This document shows positions 1-7,700 of a DNA stretch of 64,000 nucleotides, in pieces. The stretch's first letter is position 1. Each line of letters opens with the position of its first letter. The notes under the pieces are model-generated. The model was not told the DNA's origin, ran no database searches, and saw only the letters and a list, made by a program, of their open reading frames with translations. A program made the translations under genes and the position numbers. This DNA comes from Helicobacter_J cappadocius (GTDB lineage Bacteria; Campylobacterota; Campylobacteria; Campylobacterales; Helicobacteraceae), in contig NZ_JAUPEV010000007.1 of the NCBI RefSeq assembly GCF_030686155.1, positions 1 to 64,000 on the forward strand. Reading direction: 5' to 3'.

Positions 1-90
1 TTCCAAATTGTATTAGTATTGTTGATTGTTGGGTTAGTTATTTTATCTGCTATTATTTTGTTTGGATTGGATGTTTTCCTTAGCTATTAA
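1..90 (+). CDS. C-terminal end of an unidentified membrane protein (5' truncated)
   Basis: The window opens inside a reading frame that runs without a stop to TAA at 88-90. The 29 visible residues are almost all hydrophobic (many Leu, Ile, Val) and end in DVFLSY, so they form one membrane segment at the C terminus of a protein. The gene continues outside the window and I do not recognise it; a SecE-like or other small inner-membrane protein is possible but the fragment is too short to decide. It is on the same strand as htrA, about 100 bases upstream of it. Confidence 0.5.
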   Translation, partial: FQIVLVLLIVGLVILSAIILFGLDVFLSY

Positions 91-191
91 AAATTAGTGT
101 GTATCAAAAAAATATAAAAAAACACTTAGTTTTTTAAATATTTATGATTTTGCTTTAGAATCTGTTCTTAGTTATCAATAAGGAGTTTGAA

Positions 192-1616
192 ATGAAATAT
201 AAAATTTTAGTTAGTGCTGTTTTGGCAGGTGCTTTGAGTTTGAATGCCTTTGCAATTGAAGATGTTCCAAGTGTGAATAAACGTATTGCTCCAGATGTAG
301 CTCCTAATATGGTTTATTCTTATAATAATTCTGTAAAAGAAGCAACAAAAGCAGTAGTTAATATTTCTACTCAAAAGAAAATAAAAAATCAAATAGCCAA
401 TAATCCAATGTTTAATGATCCATTTTTTCAACAGTTTTTTGGAGATATGTATAGTCAAATACCAAAAGATAGAGTTGAAAGAGCATTGGGAAGTGGAGTG
501 ATTATTTCCTCAGATGGATACATTATTACGAATAATCATGTTATTGATGGAGCAGATAAGATTACTGTTACTCTACCTGGAAGCACAGAGGAATATTCCG
601 CTACTTTGGTAGGAGCTGATCCAGATGGTGATCTTGCAGTGATTCGCATCAACAAAAAAAATCTACCTTATATAAAGTTTGCTAATAGCTCAGATTTGCT
701 TGTTGGAGATTTAGTATTTGCTATAGGAAATCCATTTGGTGTAGGTGAAACCGTAACACAGGGTATAGTTTCAGCTCTTAATAAAAATGGTATGGGAATC
801 AACAATTATGAGAATTTTATACAAACTGATGCTTCTATCAATCCTGGAAATTCAGGAGGTGCTTTGATTGATAGTAGGGGTGCTTTGATTGGAATTAATA
901 CTGCAATTATTTCCCGAACAGGGGGAAATCATGGCATTGGCTTTGCCATTCCTTCAAATATGGTCAAAACAATTGCAACAGAGCTTATTAAAAATGGTAA
1001 AGTCGAGAGAGGATTTTTGGGCGTAGGCATACAAGATGTTGATAATAGTCTAAGAAACACTTATCAAGACAAAGAAGGTGCTGTTGTTATAAGTGTAGAA
1101 AAAGATTCACCAGCAAAAAAAGCAGGTTTGATGGTTTGGGATTTGATTACAGAAGTTGATGGCAAGAAAATAAAAGATGCTGCACAACTTAAAAATATTA
1201 TTGGCTCCTTAGCTCCTAATCAAAAAATTGTGGTCAAGTATATTCGAGATAAAGTCGAACATACAGTTACGATTACATTAGATGAGAGAAAAAGTGGTAA
1301 TAAAAAAGAAGTCAGTGTTCCTAAAGGTAATATGCAAGGACAGTTAAGCGGATTAAAGGTCGAAGCACTCACACCTCAGATCAGACAAAGAAATAAAATT
1401 CCAAACGATATTAATGGCGTTATCGTTAGTTCTGTTGCAGAAAACTCTCCTGCAGAGGATGCTGGGTTTGCACAAGGAGATATTATTTCTCAAATTGAGG
1501 ATATTTCTATAAAAAGTACTGCAGATTTTACAAAAGCACTTGATAAATATAAAGGCAAAACTAAACGCATACTTATTTATAGCAATAATGGAATCAAAAC
1601 TATCGTAACTAAGTAG
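192..1616 (+). CDS. htrA: Serine protease HtrA/DegP, periplasmic and probably secreted
   Basis: 474 residues. A Sec signal peptide (Lys-Tyr-Lys, hydrophobic core, Ala-Phe-Ala at 19-21) is followed by a trypsin-like domain with catalytic triad His116 (TNNHVIDG), Asp147 (GDLAV) and Ser221 (NPGNSGGAL), then two PDZ domains (about 270-365 and 385-470). The length and the serine number equal those I recall for H. pylori HtrA, a protease/chaperone that degrades misfolded periplasmic proteins and, when secreted, cleaves host E-cadherin. The ATG is preceded by AAGGAG (180-185). It stands alone: a hairpin follows its stop and the glycan cassette starts about 120 bases later. Confidence 0.96.
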   Translation: MKYKILVSAVLAGALSLNAFAIEDVPSVNKRIAPDVAPNMVYSYNNSVKEATKAVVNISTQKKIKNQIANNPMFNDPFFQQFFGDMYSQIPKDRVERALGSGVIISSDGYIITNNHVIDGADKITVTLPGSTEEYSATLVGADPDGDLAVIRINKKNLPYIKFANSSDLLVGDLVFAIGNPFGVGETVTQGIVSALNKNGMGINNYENFIQTDASINPGNSGGALIDSRGALIGINTAIISRTGGNHGIGFAIPSNMVKTIATELIKNGKVERGFLGVGIQDVDNSLRNTYQDKEGAVVISVEKDSPAKKAGLMVWDLITEVDGKKIKDAAQLKNIIGSLAPNQKIVVKYIRDKVEHTVTITLDERKSGNKKEVSVPKGNMQGQLSGLKVEALTPQIRQRNKIPNDINGVIVSSVAENSPAEDAGFAQGDIISQIEDISIKSTADFTKALDKYKGKTKRILIYSNNGIKTIVTK

Positions 1617-1622
1617 CATTTA

Positions 1623-1658
1623 TCTCTTTGTCATCTCTCTTTGTTGATGATAAAGAGA
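1623..1658 (+). terminator. Hairpin after htrA
   Basis: Two 13-base arms (1623-1635 and 1646-1658) pair with one G-U and enclose a 10-base loop, starting 7 bases after the htrA stop. The run of T after the hairpin is weak (ATTTCC), so it may be an inefficient terminator or an mRNA-stabilising hairpin. Confidence 0.5.
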
Positions 1659-1702
1659 ATTTCCAACCCTAAGCATTAAGATAAATATCAAAAACTTTAA
1701 GT

Positions 1703-1708
1703 TAGAAT
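1703..1708 (+). promoter_or_regulatory. Candidate -10 box (TAGAAT) for the glycan cassette
   Basis: TAGAAT lies 29 bases upstream of the rmlA TTG start, after the htrA hairpin. Helicobacter sigma-80 promoters depend mainly on the -10 element, so this is a reasonable start point for rmlA and the next gene. No clear -35 element is seen. Confidence 0.35.
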
Positions 1709-1737
1709 GCCTAAATAAAATGCAGTGAGGAGTTTGT

Positions 1738-2613
1738 TTGAAAGGGATTATTTTAGCTGGGGGGAATGGCACTAGACTTTATCCTACTACCCTTGCAATA
1801 TCCAAACAACTTCTCCCTATCTATGATAAGCCGATGATTTATTACCCCTTGTCTGTTCTGATGCTTTCAAAAATTCGTGAAGTTTTGATTATTTCTACCC
1901 CCAAAGACATTGGTAAATTTCAGGAAATATTTTCTGATGGAAGTTGGTTGGGGATGTCTATAAGTTATTGTGTTCAGCCTGAGCCAAATGGACTTGCTGA
2001 GAGTTTTATTTTGGCAAAGGATTTTATTCTTGATGATAGTGTATGTCTTGTTTTGGGAGATAATATTTTTTATGGACAAGGCTTTAGTCAGTTACTTCAG
2101 AAATCTTCAAAATTGGATCCAAAAAAAGGTGGAGCAGTTGTTTTTGCCTATCCTGTAAAAGATCCCCAAAGGTTTGGTATTGTTGAGCTTACAAAAGAGT
2201 TTGAACCCATTGCTATTGTGGAAAAACCACAAAAGCCAAAAAGTAATCTCGCATTGACGGGGCTATATTTTTATGATAATTCAGTCATAGAAATTGCTAG
2301 TTCGCTTAAGCCATCTCCTAGAGGTGAGCTAGAGATTACAGATGTAAATATTGCTTATTTGAAAAATCATAAGTTAAATGTTGAAGTCTTAGGAAGAGGT
2401 TTTGCATGGCTAGATACTGGAACTCACGATAGCCTAGTTGAAGCCGGTAGTTTTGTTCAGACCATTGAACATAGACAAGGCTATAAAATCGCATGTATAG
2501 AAGAGATCGCATATAACAATGGGTGGATAGATGCTCAGATATTAAGACAAAGAGCACAAAGACTTGAAAAAAGTGGATATGGAGAATATTTACTGAAATT
2601 GTTAGAAGAATAA
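1738..2613 (+). CDS. rmlA: Glucose-1-phosphate thymidylyltransferase RmlA
   Basis: 291 residues, the usual RmlA length. It makes dTDP-glucose from glucose-1-phosphate and dTTP, the first step to dTDP-deoxysugars for LPS or other glycans. Visible signatures: the nucleotide-binding loop LAGGNGTRLYP at 6-16, KQLLPIYDKPMIYYPLS just after it, the metal-binding LVLGDNIFYG near 110, and GELEITDVN. The start is a TTG (frame begins KGIILAGG, the conserved N terminus) with GAGGAG 6 bases upstream; no ATG fits. No rmlB, rmlC or rmlD is nearby, so the rest of the pathway must be elsewhere. First gene of the glycan cassette; the next gene follows 19 bases after the stop. Confidence 0.93.
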   Translation: MKGIILAGGNGTRLYPTTLAISKQLLPIYDKPMIYYPLSVLMLSKIREVLIISTPKDIGKFQEIFSDGSWLGMSISYCVQPEPNGLAESFILAKDFILDDSVCLVLGDNIFYGQGFSQLLQKSSKLDPKKGGAVVFAYPVKDPQRFGIVELTKEFEPIAIVEKPQKPKSNLALTGLYFYDNSVIEIASSLKPSPRGELEITDVNIAYLKNHKLNVEVLGRGFAWLDTGTHDSLVEAGSFVQTIEHRQGYKIACIEEIAYNNGWIDAQILRQRAQRLEKSGYGEYLLKLLEE

Positions 2614-2632
2614 AACAAACAATGGAGCTTAG

Positions 2633-3655
2633 ATGAAAAAAATAAACAATTTCAATTCAGATGAAAAGATACTGCGGTACACTAATAAGATAGATTATTT
2701 TTTTAACTCCCACAAGACATTAGTGGTCACCGAATTAGATCTCACCAATAAATGCAATCATCGTTGTCCTGGATGTTGTGGTCATAATGAAAATAATGCT
2801 GAATTAGAAAAAGAGCAAGTTGAAGCAGTAGTCGAAGGACTTAAGAGTTTGGATAATAAAGGTGTAATCCTATCTGGCGGAGGTGAACCCACTATTAGCC
2901 CTTATTTTGAGTACGCCATTTCTCTGATAAAGAAAGCTGGAATGAATATTGGATTGAATTCTCACGGAATGAGTTTAGATGAAAACAAAGCTAGAATAAT
3001 CGCTGAAAATCTTGAATATTTTAGAATAAGTTTGGATGCTGGAAGTCCTGAGATGTATGGAAAAATACACGGAATGAAACCCCATCATTTTGAAAAAACA
3101 CTTGAAAATATTGCAATGTTTGCTCAAATAAAAAAAGAACTCAATTCAAAAACAAGCTTTGGCGTAGGCTTTCTCACTTCTAAGCTTACGCAAGATGATA
3201 TGGAACCTTTTGTGAAACTTGTTAAAGAACGAGGTGCAGATTTTGCACAGTTTAGACCTTTTACAGGAGATACTTTAGATATTTTACCTCGTCTTGAAGA
3301 GCTTAAGAAAAAATATGAAGATGATGATTTTAAAATTGTCGCAAGTTATCAAAAATACAAAGAAATGTTTGATGTGAGTTATCGTGGTTATGATAAATGT
3401 CATGGAATGTTCTTTTCCACGGTTATTAGTGCAGATTTTAAGGTTTGGGCTTGTTTGCATTTTAGGCAAAGTGAAAAACATTTTCTAGGAGATTTAAGAG
3501 AACAAAGTTTGGAAGAGATATGGAAGGGTTCAAGAATAAGAGAAGTGTATGAATCTATCAATTGTGCGGAATGTCCTATACTTTGTCGAAATGATAGTTT
3601 TAATCGGACATTAAATAAACTCAGCTTAGATGTGATTAATAGTGAATTTTTATAA
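2633..3655 (+). CDS. Radical SAM/SPASM-type enzyme in a glycan cassette
   Basis: 340 residues. The radical-SAM cluster motif CxxxCxxC is at Cys41, Cys45, Cys48 (with an extra Cys49), in TNKCNHRCPGCC; SGGGEPT (about residues 82-88) is the SAM-binding GGE-type motif. A Cys-rich C-terminal part (CHGMFF, WACLHFRQ, CAECPILC) looks like a SPASM or twitch domain binding further Fe-S clusters. The substrate is unknown. It lies 19 bases after rmlA and is followed by a 430-base gap and a sugar aminotransferase, so modification of a nucleotide sugar or glycan is a plausible job, but this is inference from position only. A peptide-modifying role cannot be excluded, though no precursor peptide is obvious. 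Confidence 0.8.
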   Translation: MKKINNFNSDEKILRYTNKIDYFFNSHKTLVVTELDLTNKCNHRCPGCCGHNENNAELEKEQVEAVVEGLKSLDNKGVILSGGGEPTISPYFEYAISLIKKAGMNIGLNSHGMSLDENKARIIAENLEYFRISLDAGSPEMYGKIHGMKPHHFEKTLENIAMFAQIKKELNSKTSFGVGFLTSKLTQDDMEPFVKLVKERGADFAQFRPFTGDTLDILPRLEELKKKYEDDDFKIVASYQKYKEMFDVSYRGYDKCHGMFFSTVISADFKVWACLHFRQSEKHFLGDLREQSLEEIWKGSRIREVYESINCAECPILCRNDSFNRTLNKLSLDVINSEFL

Positions 3656-4090
3656 TTATGCAGAAAATAAAATATTTTTAAAAGGATTTTAAGATCATCT
3701 TAGGCTTTTGTTTTTTTGTAAAATTGATATGTTTTTATTTGTCTGATTTGTTCGATATGTTAGTGTGAGATTTTACGGAATTTTGGATTTTTTCAGAAGT
3801 TCTTTTTCTCAAATAAATTTTAATAAAAGATTGATTTGATGATTTTTTTAAAACCAATCCTCTTATAAGAATGATTGATTATTGTTTTAATAACACCTGT
3901 CTATTAAAAACCTTTAACAAACTGATAGGCAATTATAAATGCGGAGAATTAAACTTATCAAGCCTTCTAAAATCAAGAATGACAATAAATTTTCATCGTT
4001 GATAGTATGTTTTGATAGTATTTGTAGCTTTTTTGATTGCTTTAAATGGTGGTATAATTTGACTAATAATAACATTAAAGGTTGGAAGTT
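3656..4090. other. 435-base AT-rich intergenic gap with a possible promoter
   Basis: No convincing gene. A 56-codon ATG frame at 3939-4109 overlaps the start of the aminotransferase gene, has no ribosome site and resembles nothing I know. TATAAT at 4053-4058 with TTGATT at 4033-4038 (14-base spacing, too short for a good -35) could start transcription of the aminotransferase and fucosyltransferase genes. The gap may be where a gene was lost. Confidence 0.4.
4053..4058 (+). promoter_or_regulatory. Candidate -10 box for the aminotransferase-fucosyltransferase pair
   Basis: A perfect TATAAT 32 bases upstream of the preferred TTG start. It suggests that the last two cassette genes have their own promoter, separate from rmlA. 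Confidence 0.45.
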
Positions 4091-5161
4091 TTGGATAGAA
4101 TCAATGTAAATAAACCTTATTTACCAGATATGGATAGATACAAAAAATATCTTGATAGGATTTGGAAAAATCACCATTTGACAAATTTTGGTCCCCTTAG
4201 CATAGAGTTAGAAGAAAAATTGTGTGAATATCTAGGTGTTGATAATTTGCTTTTAGTGAGCAATGGAACTTTGGCACTTCAGATTGCCTATAAAGTCTTA
4301 GATATAAAAGGAGAGGTTATCACTACACCATTTTCCTTTGCTGCTACTACAAACACTCTTTTATGGGAAGGTTTAAAGCCAATATTTTGTGATATTGATT
4401 CTGAAACATTTTGCATTGATGAGCAAAAAATAGAACCACTTATCACATCTGCTACGGAGGCTATTTTGCCTGTACATGTTTTTGGAAATCCATGCGAAGC
4501 GGAATCTATAGATAAAATTTCTAAAAAGCACAATCTCAAAATTATCTATGATGCTGCTCATGCTTTTGGAGTGAAATATAAAAACAAAAGTGTCTTTAAT
4601 TACGGCGATATATCTACTTTAAGTTTTCACGCCACTAAGTTGTTTCATTGCATTGAAGGAGGTGCACTGATAGCTAAAGATAAGGAGCTCATAGCTAAGG
4701 CAAAAAAAATAATTAACTTTGGTTTGTCAAATAGTTTCCCAGAGTTGCTTGGGATTAATGCTAAAAATAGTGAGTTTCATGCAGCTATGGGTCTTTGTAT
4801 ACTTGAAGATATGGATATTATTTTTCAGGAGCGTCAAAAAATATGGGAGTATTACTATAAAGAACTTAAAGACTTTTTTTGTGTTCAAAAAATATCCAAA
4901 TACGCGAACAATAACTTCCATTATTTTCCCATTTTGCTTGAAAATGAGGAGAAATTACTCAATGTTTTAAAAACTTTAGAAGCAAAAAATATTTTCCCTA
5001 GAAGATATTTCTATCCTGCTCTAAATACCTTGCGTTTTAATCTTGTACATCAGGATTGTCCTATTGCTGAGGATATCTCAAATCGTATTTTATGCTTACC
5101 TATTTATATGGGTCTTTCACAAAAAGATCAAGATAAAATTATAGAAGGGCTTAAATTTTGA
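4091..5161 (+). CDS. DegT/DnrJ/EryC1/StrS sugar aminotransferase
   Basis: About 356 residues, a PLP-dependent aminotransferase that converts a keto nucleotide sugar to an amino sugar. Visible: SNGTLALQIA phosphate loop near 57-66, IIYDAAHAFG with Asp154 facing the PLP ring, and the PLP lysine Lys183 in SFHATKLFH, a form seen in dTDP-4-amino-4,6-dideoxyglucose (VioA-like) enzymes. With rmlA nearby, a dTDP-amino-deoxyhexose such as Qui4N or Fuc3N is the likely product, but the exact sugar cannot be read from sequence. Two TTG starts are possible, at 4082 and 4091; AAAGG at 4077-4081 is correctly spaced only for 4091. The stop overlaps the next start (TTGA), so the two genes are translationally coupled. 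Confidence 0.88.
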   Translation: MDRINVNKPYLPDMDRYKKYLDRIWKNHHLTNFGPLSIELEEKLCEYLGVDNLLLVSNGTLALQIAYKVLDIKGEVITTPFSFAATTNTLLWEGLKPIFCDIDSETFCIDEQKIEPLITSATEAILPVHVFGNPCEAESIDKISKKHNLKIIYDAAHAFGVKYKNKSVFNYGDISTLSFHATKLFHCIEGGALIAKDKELIAKAKKIINFGLSNSFPELLGINAKNSEFHAAMGLCILEDMDIIFQERQKIWEYYYKELKDFFCVQKISKYANNNFHYFPILLENEEKLLNVLKTLEAKNIFPRRYFYPALNTLRFNLVHQDCPIAEDISNRILCLPIYMGLSQKDQDKIIEGLKF

Positions 5162-6249
5162 AACCTACGATAAAGTTAAAAATACTTGATTGGTGGAGAG
5201 GAGAGAGTTTTTATGATAATTATTTTGTGAGAATACTCTCTAAGAAATACAATGTTATTGAAGAAGAAAACCCTGACTATGTACTTTACTCAGTGTTTGG
5301 GTATGAGCATAGAAAATATGATTGTATTCGGATATTTTTTACAGGCGAGAATATTTGTCCTGATTTTAATATATGTGATTATGCTATAGGTTTCAACGAT
5401 ATTGTTTTTGAAGATAGGTATATTCGTTACCCACTTTATCTTTTAAATGAAAAAGATATGGAAAGGGCAGTAAAAAAACATATTATTACAGATGATATTA
5501 TGCAAAATAAAACGAAGTTTTGTAATTATATCTATTCGCACTCTAATAGCTCAAAGCTTCGAGAAGAGTTTTTTGACTTGCTTAGCAATAGTTATAAAAA
5601 AGTTGATAGTGCTGGAATATACCGTAATAATATAGGTTTTTCTTTACCTATTATAAATGGTGATTTTTCTAGCAGTAAGTATGAATTTATGAAAAATTAT
5701 AAATTCACTATAGCATTTGAAAATTCCTCCACAAATGGCTATACAACAGAAAAAATTATTCAAGCATTTGGAGCTAGAACGATTCCTATTTATTGGGGGA
5801 ATCCTAAAATAAGTGATTTTTCTCTCCGGGGGGGGGGGGTAAATGATAAATCTTTTATTAATGTACATTCATTTAACAGCCTTAATGAAGTCATCGACAG
5901 GATTATAGAGATAGATAGAGACGATAGGCTATTTTTGGAAATATTAAAAGAACCAGTTTTTGTTGATCGGCTTTACCATTTAAAACAGTATAATTTATTA
6001 ATGGATTTTTTTGACAATATTTTTTGTCAAAATATTTCAAAGGCAAATCGCCGAAAAAATGAACATTGGTTTAGAAATTATAATCAAGCGTACTTACAAA
6101 TGACATCTATGCTTGTATTTAGAATAAAATTATCTGCAATCAAACAGAAAATACTCGGAATAATCTATCATCAAAATAAGATCCTTGTATTTTTAAGAAG
6201 AATTGGTTTTACTAGATGGTGCAAAAAATTTTTTAGAAAAAGAGATTGA
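5158..6249 (+). CDS. GT10 fucosyltransferase, phase-variable (in frame here)
   Basis: 363 residues. The alpha-1,3-fucosyltransferase (GT10) signature is clear at 181-214: YKFTIAFENS, GYTTEKI, AFGARTIPIYWG. This family adds fucose from GDP-fucose to GlcNAc or Glc in LPS O-antigen, making Lewis-type structures in Helicobacter. The start is a TTG overlapping the previous stop. A run of 12 G at 5828-5839 encodes Arg224-Gly227 directly after the donor-binding motif; with 12 G the frame is open, and any change not divisible by three truncates the enzyme. I see no heptad-repeat (DDLRINY-like) tail as in H. pylori FutA/B; the C terminus is basic (residues 325-363), perhaps membrane-associating. Specificity (alpha-1,3, 1,4 or another) is not readable. 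Confidence 0.88.
   Translation: MKPTIKLKILDWWRGESFYDNYFVRILSKKYNVIEEENPDYVLYSVFGYEHRKYDCIRIFFTGENICPDFNICDYAIGFNDIVFEDRYIRYPLYLLNEKDMERAVKKHIITDDIMQNKTKFCNYIYSHSNSSKLREEFFDLLSNSYKKVDSAGIYRNNIGFSLPIINGDFSSSKYEFMKNYKFTIAFENSSTNGYTTEKIIQAFGARTIPIYWGNPKISDFSLRGGGVNDKSFINVHSFNSLNEVIDRIIEIDRDDRLFLEILKEPVFVDRLYHLKQYNLLMDFFDNIFCQNISKANRRKNEHWFRNYNQAYLQMTSMLVFRIKLSAIKQKILGIIYHQNKILVFLRRIGFTRWCKKFFRKRD
5828..5839 (+). repeat. G12 homopolymer inside the fucosyltransferase gene
   Basis: Twelve consecutive G preceded by CC, at codons 224-227. Long G or C tracts in Helicobacter change length by slipped-strand mispairing. Twelve is divisible by three from the codon phase here, so this copy is ON. Confidence 0.9.
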
Positions 6250-6293
6250 AAACCATTTTTTACACCTTATTTTTTAGAGACTAGCCTTATTGT

Positions 6294-7484
6294 TTAAAAT
6301 ATCCCTAAAACACTCTTAAGTTTCATAACCCAAAGATTTTCAATAGATCGTTTTACTGTATAGGCAAATGATCCTGATATCTTTCTATCCATAAAAATTC
6401 CCAATCCATATCCTTTTCCTAGAGAACATATGCTTCCTTTGGGCTCAAAATAAAAAGTTTTTTCTATAGAATGCCCTTGAATAATACAGTGGAGTGTTTC
6501 ACCCACATAAGCCCCTTCTCGAACCGAGATTTGTGCAGTAGGGGCGTGGAAACGACCAGTTTTAGGATCTTTTAATGCTCCACAATCTCCAACAATAAAT
6601 ATTTTATCTCTATTTGGGAGGACTTCCTTTGGATGGAGATATTCATCAATTTCTATTTTGCTACGAGCACTTTGAAACTCCGTAGAATTTTGTATGACTT
6701 TATTTCCTTTTACCCCAGCACTCCAAATGATTGTGTTGCCATGAATTTTTGAACTTTTGCCATCTTTTTCAATTATTACACCATCTTTTAAGCACTCTAG
6801 TATTTTTGAGTTTTCTAATACCTCGATCCCAAGTTCCTGAAGCCTCTTTGATGCTTGTGTGCTTAAAATATTGTCGAACATTGGCAGAATATGTGGCATT
6901 GCTTCAATACAGGAAATTTTTATATTTCCTTTAGGGATGTCGGCTTTTTTGGCTTTGATGTTTAGCTCTTGAGCGAGTGAAGTGGCAAATTCAACACCGC
7001 TAAATCCACCACCACAGATTATGAATTTAAGTTCATTGATATCTTTGTTGTTTTTGTAGTTTTCAAATTTTTGATCAATATGATTTTTGATATTGATAGA
7101 GCTTTCATAAGAAGTCATACTCAAAGAGTATTCTTCAATCCCCTTTATTCCAAAAGAATCAGAATCAAAACCGAGTCCTATAACTAGGTAATCATAATCA
7201 TAAATACCATTTTGCCCAATCACTTGATTTGAACTTGGCTGGATTTGAGTGATTGTATCTTGAATGAAAGTGATTTCCGAAGGTAAAATATCTTTAAGCG
7301 GATATTTTATTCCTTTAAGCTTTGCTCCAGAGGCTACCTCATGAAGCAAAACTGTATGATAGTGGTAATCCTGATTGCTGATAAGAGTAATTTGAGCATT
7401 TGTGAAATCTTTGTGTGTTAGTTTTTTTACTGCACTTAGGCATCCGTAACCTGCACCAAGCAATAAAATTCTAGGCTTTTGCAT
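6294..7484 (-). CDS. NAD(P)/FAD-dependent oxidoreductase, NDH-2 type
   Basis: 396 residues from the ATG at 7484, which has AGGGAG 7 bases upstream; an upstream extension to 7523 lacks a ribosome site. Two Rossmann folds are visible: FAD-binding RILLLGAGYGCLSA at the N terminus and NAD-binding FIICGGGFSGVEFA near 155-168, plus the late FAD motif FIVGDCGAL near 300. This architecture fits type II NADH dehydrogenase (NADH:quinone oxidoreductase without proton pumping) on the inner face of the inner membrane; a sulfide:quinone reductase is the main alternative, but I do not see its conserved cysteine pair. It is convergent with the fucosyltransferase gene and transcribed alone. Confidence 0.82.
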   Translation of the reverse strand: MQKPRILLLGAGYGCLSAVKKLTHKDFTNAQITLISNQDYHYHTVLLHEVASGAKLKGIKYPLKDILPSEITFIQDTITQIQPSSNQVIGQNGIYDYDYLVIGLGFDSDSFGIKGIEEYSLSMTSYESSINIKNHIDQKFENYKNNKDINELKFIICGGGFSGVEFATSLAQELNIKAKKADIPKGNIKISCIEAMPHILPMFDNILSTQASKRLQELGIEVLENSKILECLKDGVIIEKDGKSSKIHGNTIIWSAGVKGNKVIQNSTEFQSARSKIEIDEYLHPKEVLPNRDKIFIVGDCGALKDPKTGRFHAPTAQISVREGAYVGETLHCIIQGHSIEKTFYFEPKGSICSLGKGYGLGIFMDRKISGSFAYTVKRSIENLWVMKLKSVLGIF

Positions 7485-7625
7485 AGCACTCCCTGAAATA
7501 AGTTTAAAAAATTTTAGAATCAATCAATTTCAAAATTTTAACATTATTTTGAAAAAATTCAAATTAATTTCAATATCCATTGATTGACCTAATCGTTTTT
7601 GATGAAGGCTTTGTATAAAATCATA

Positions 7626-7631
7626 TATAAT
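7626..7631 (+). promoter_or_regulatory. Candidate -10 box for the Hof-like gene
   Basis: TATAAT 70 bases upstream of the proposed start of the outer-membrane protein gene, in the divergent intergenic region shared with the NADH dehydrogenase gene. Confidence 0.4.
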
Positions 7632-7700
7632 TGCACGCAATAATAAATTAGAGTATTTCTATTAATAAATATTAAAAAAGGGTTAGCTATAAAGACATTA

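Noticed and set aside
3939..4109. A 56-codon ATG frame in the gap before the aminotransferase gene
   Set aside because: No ribosome site, no recognisable sequence, and it overlaps the start of the next gene.
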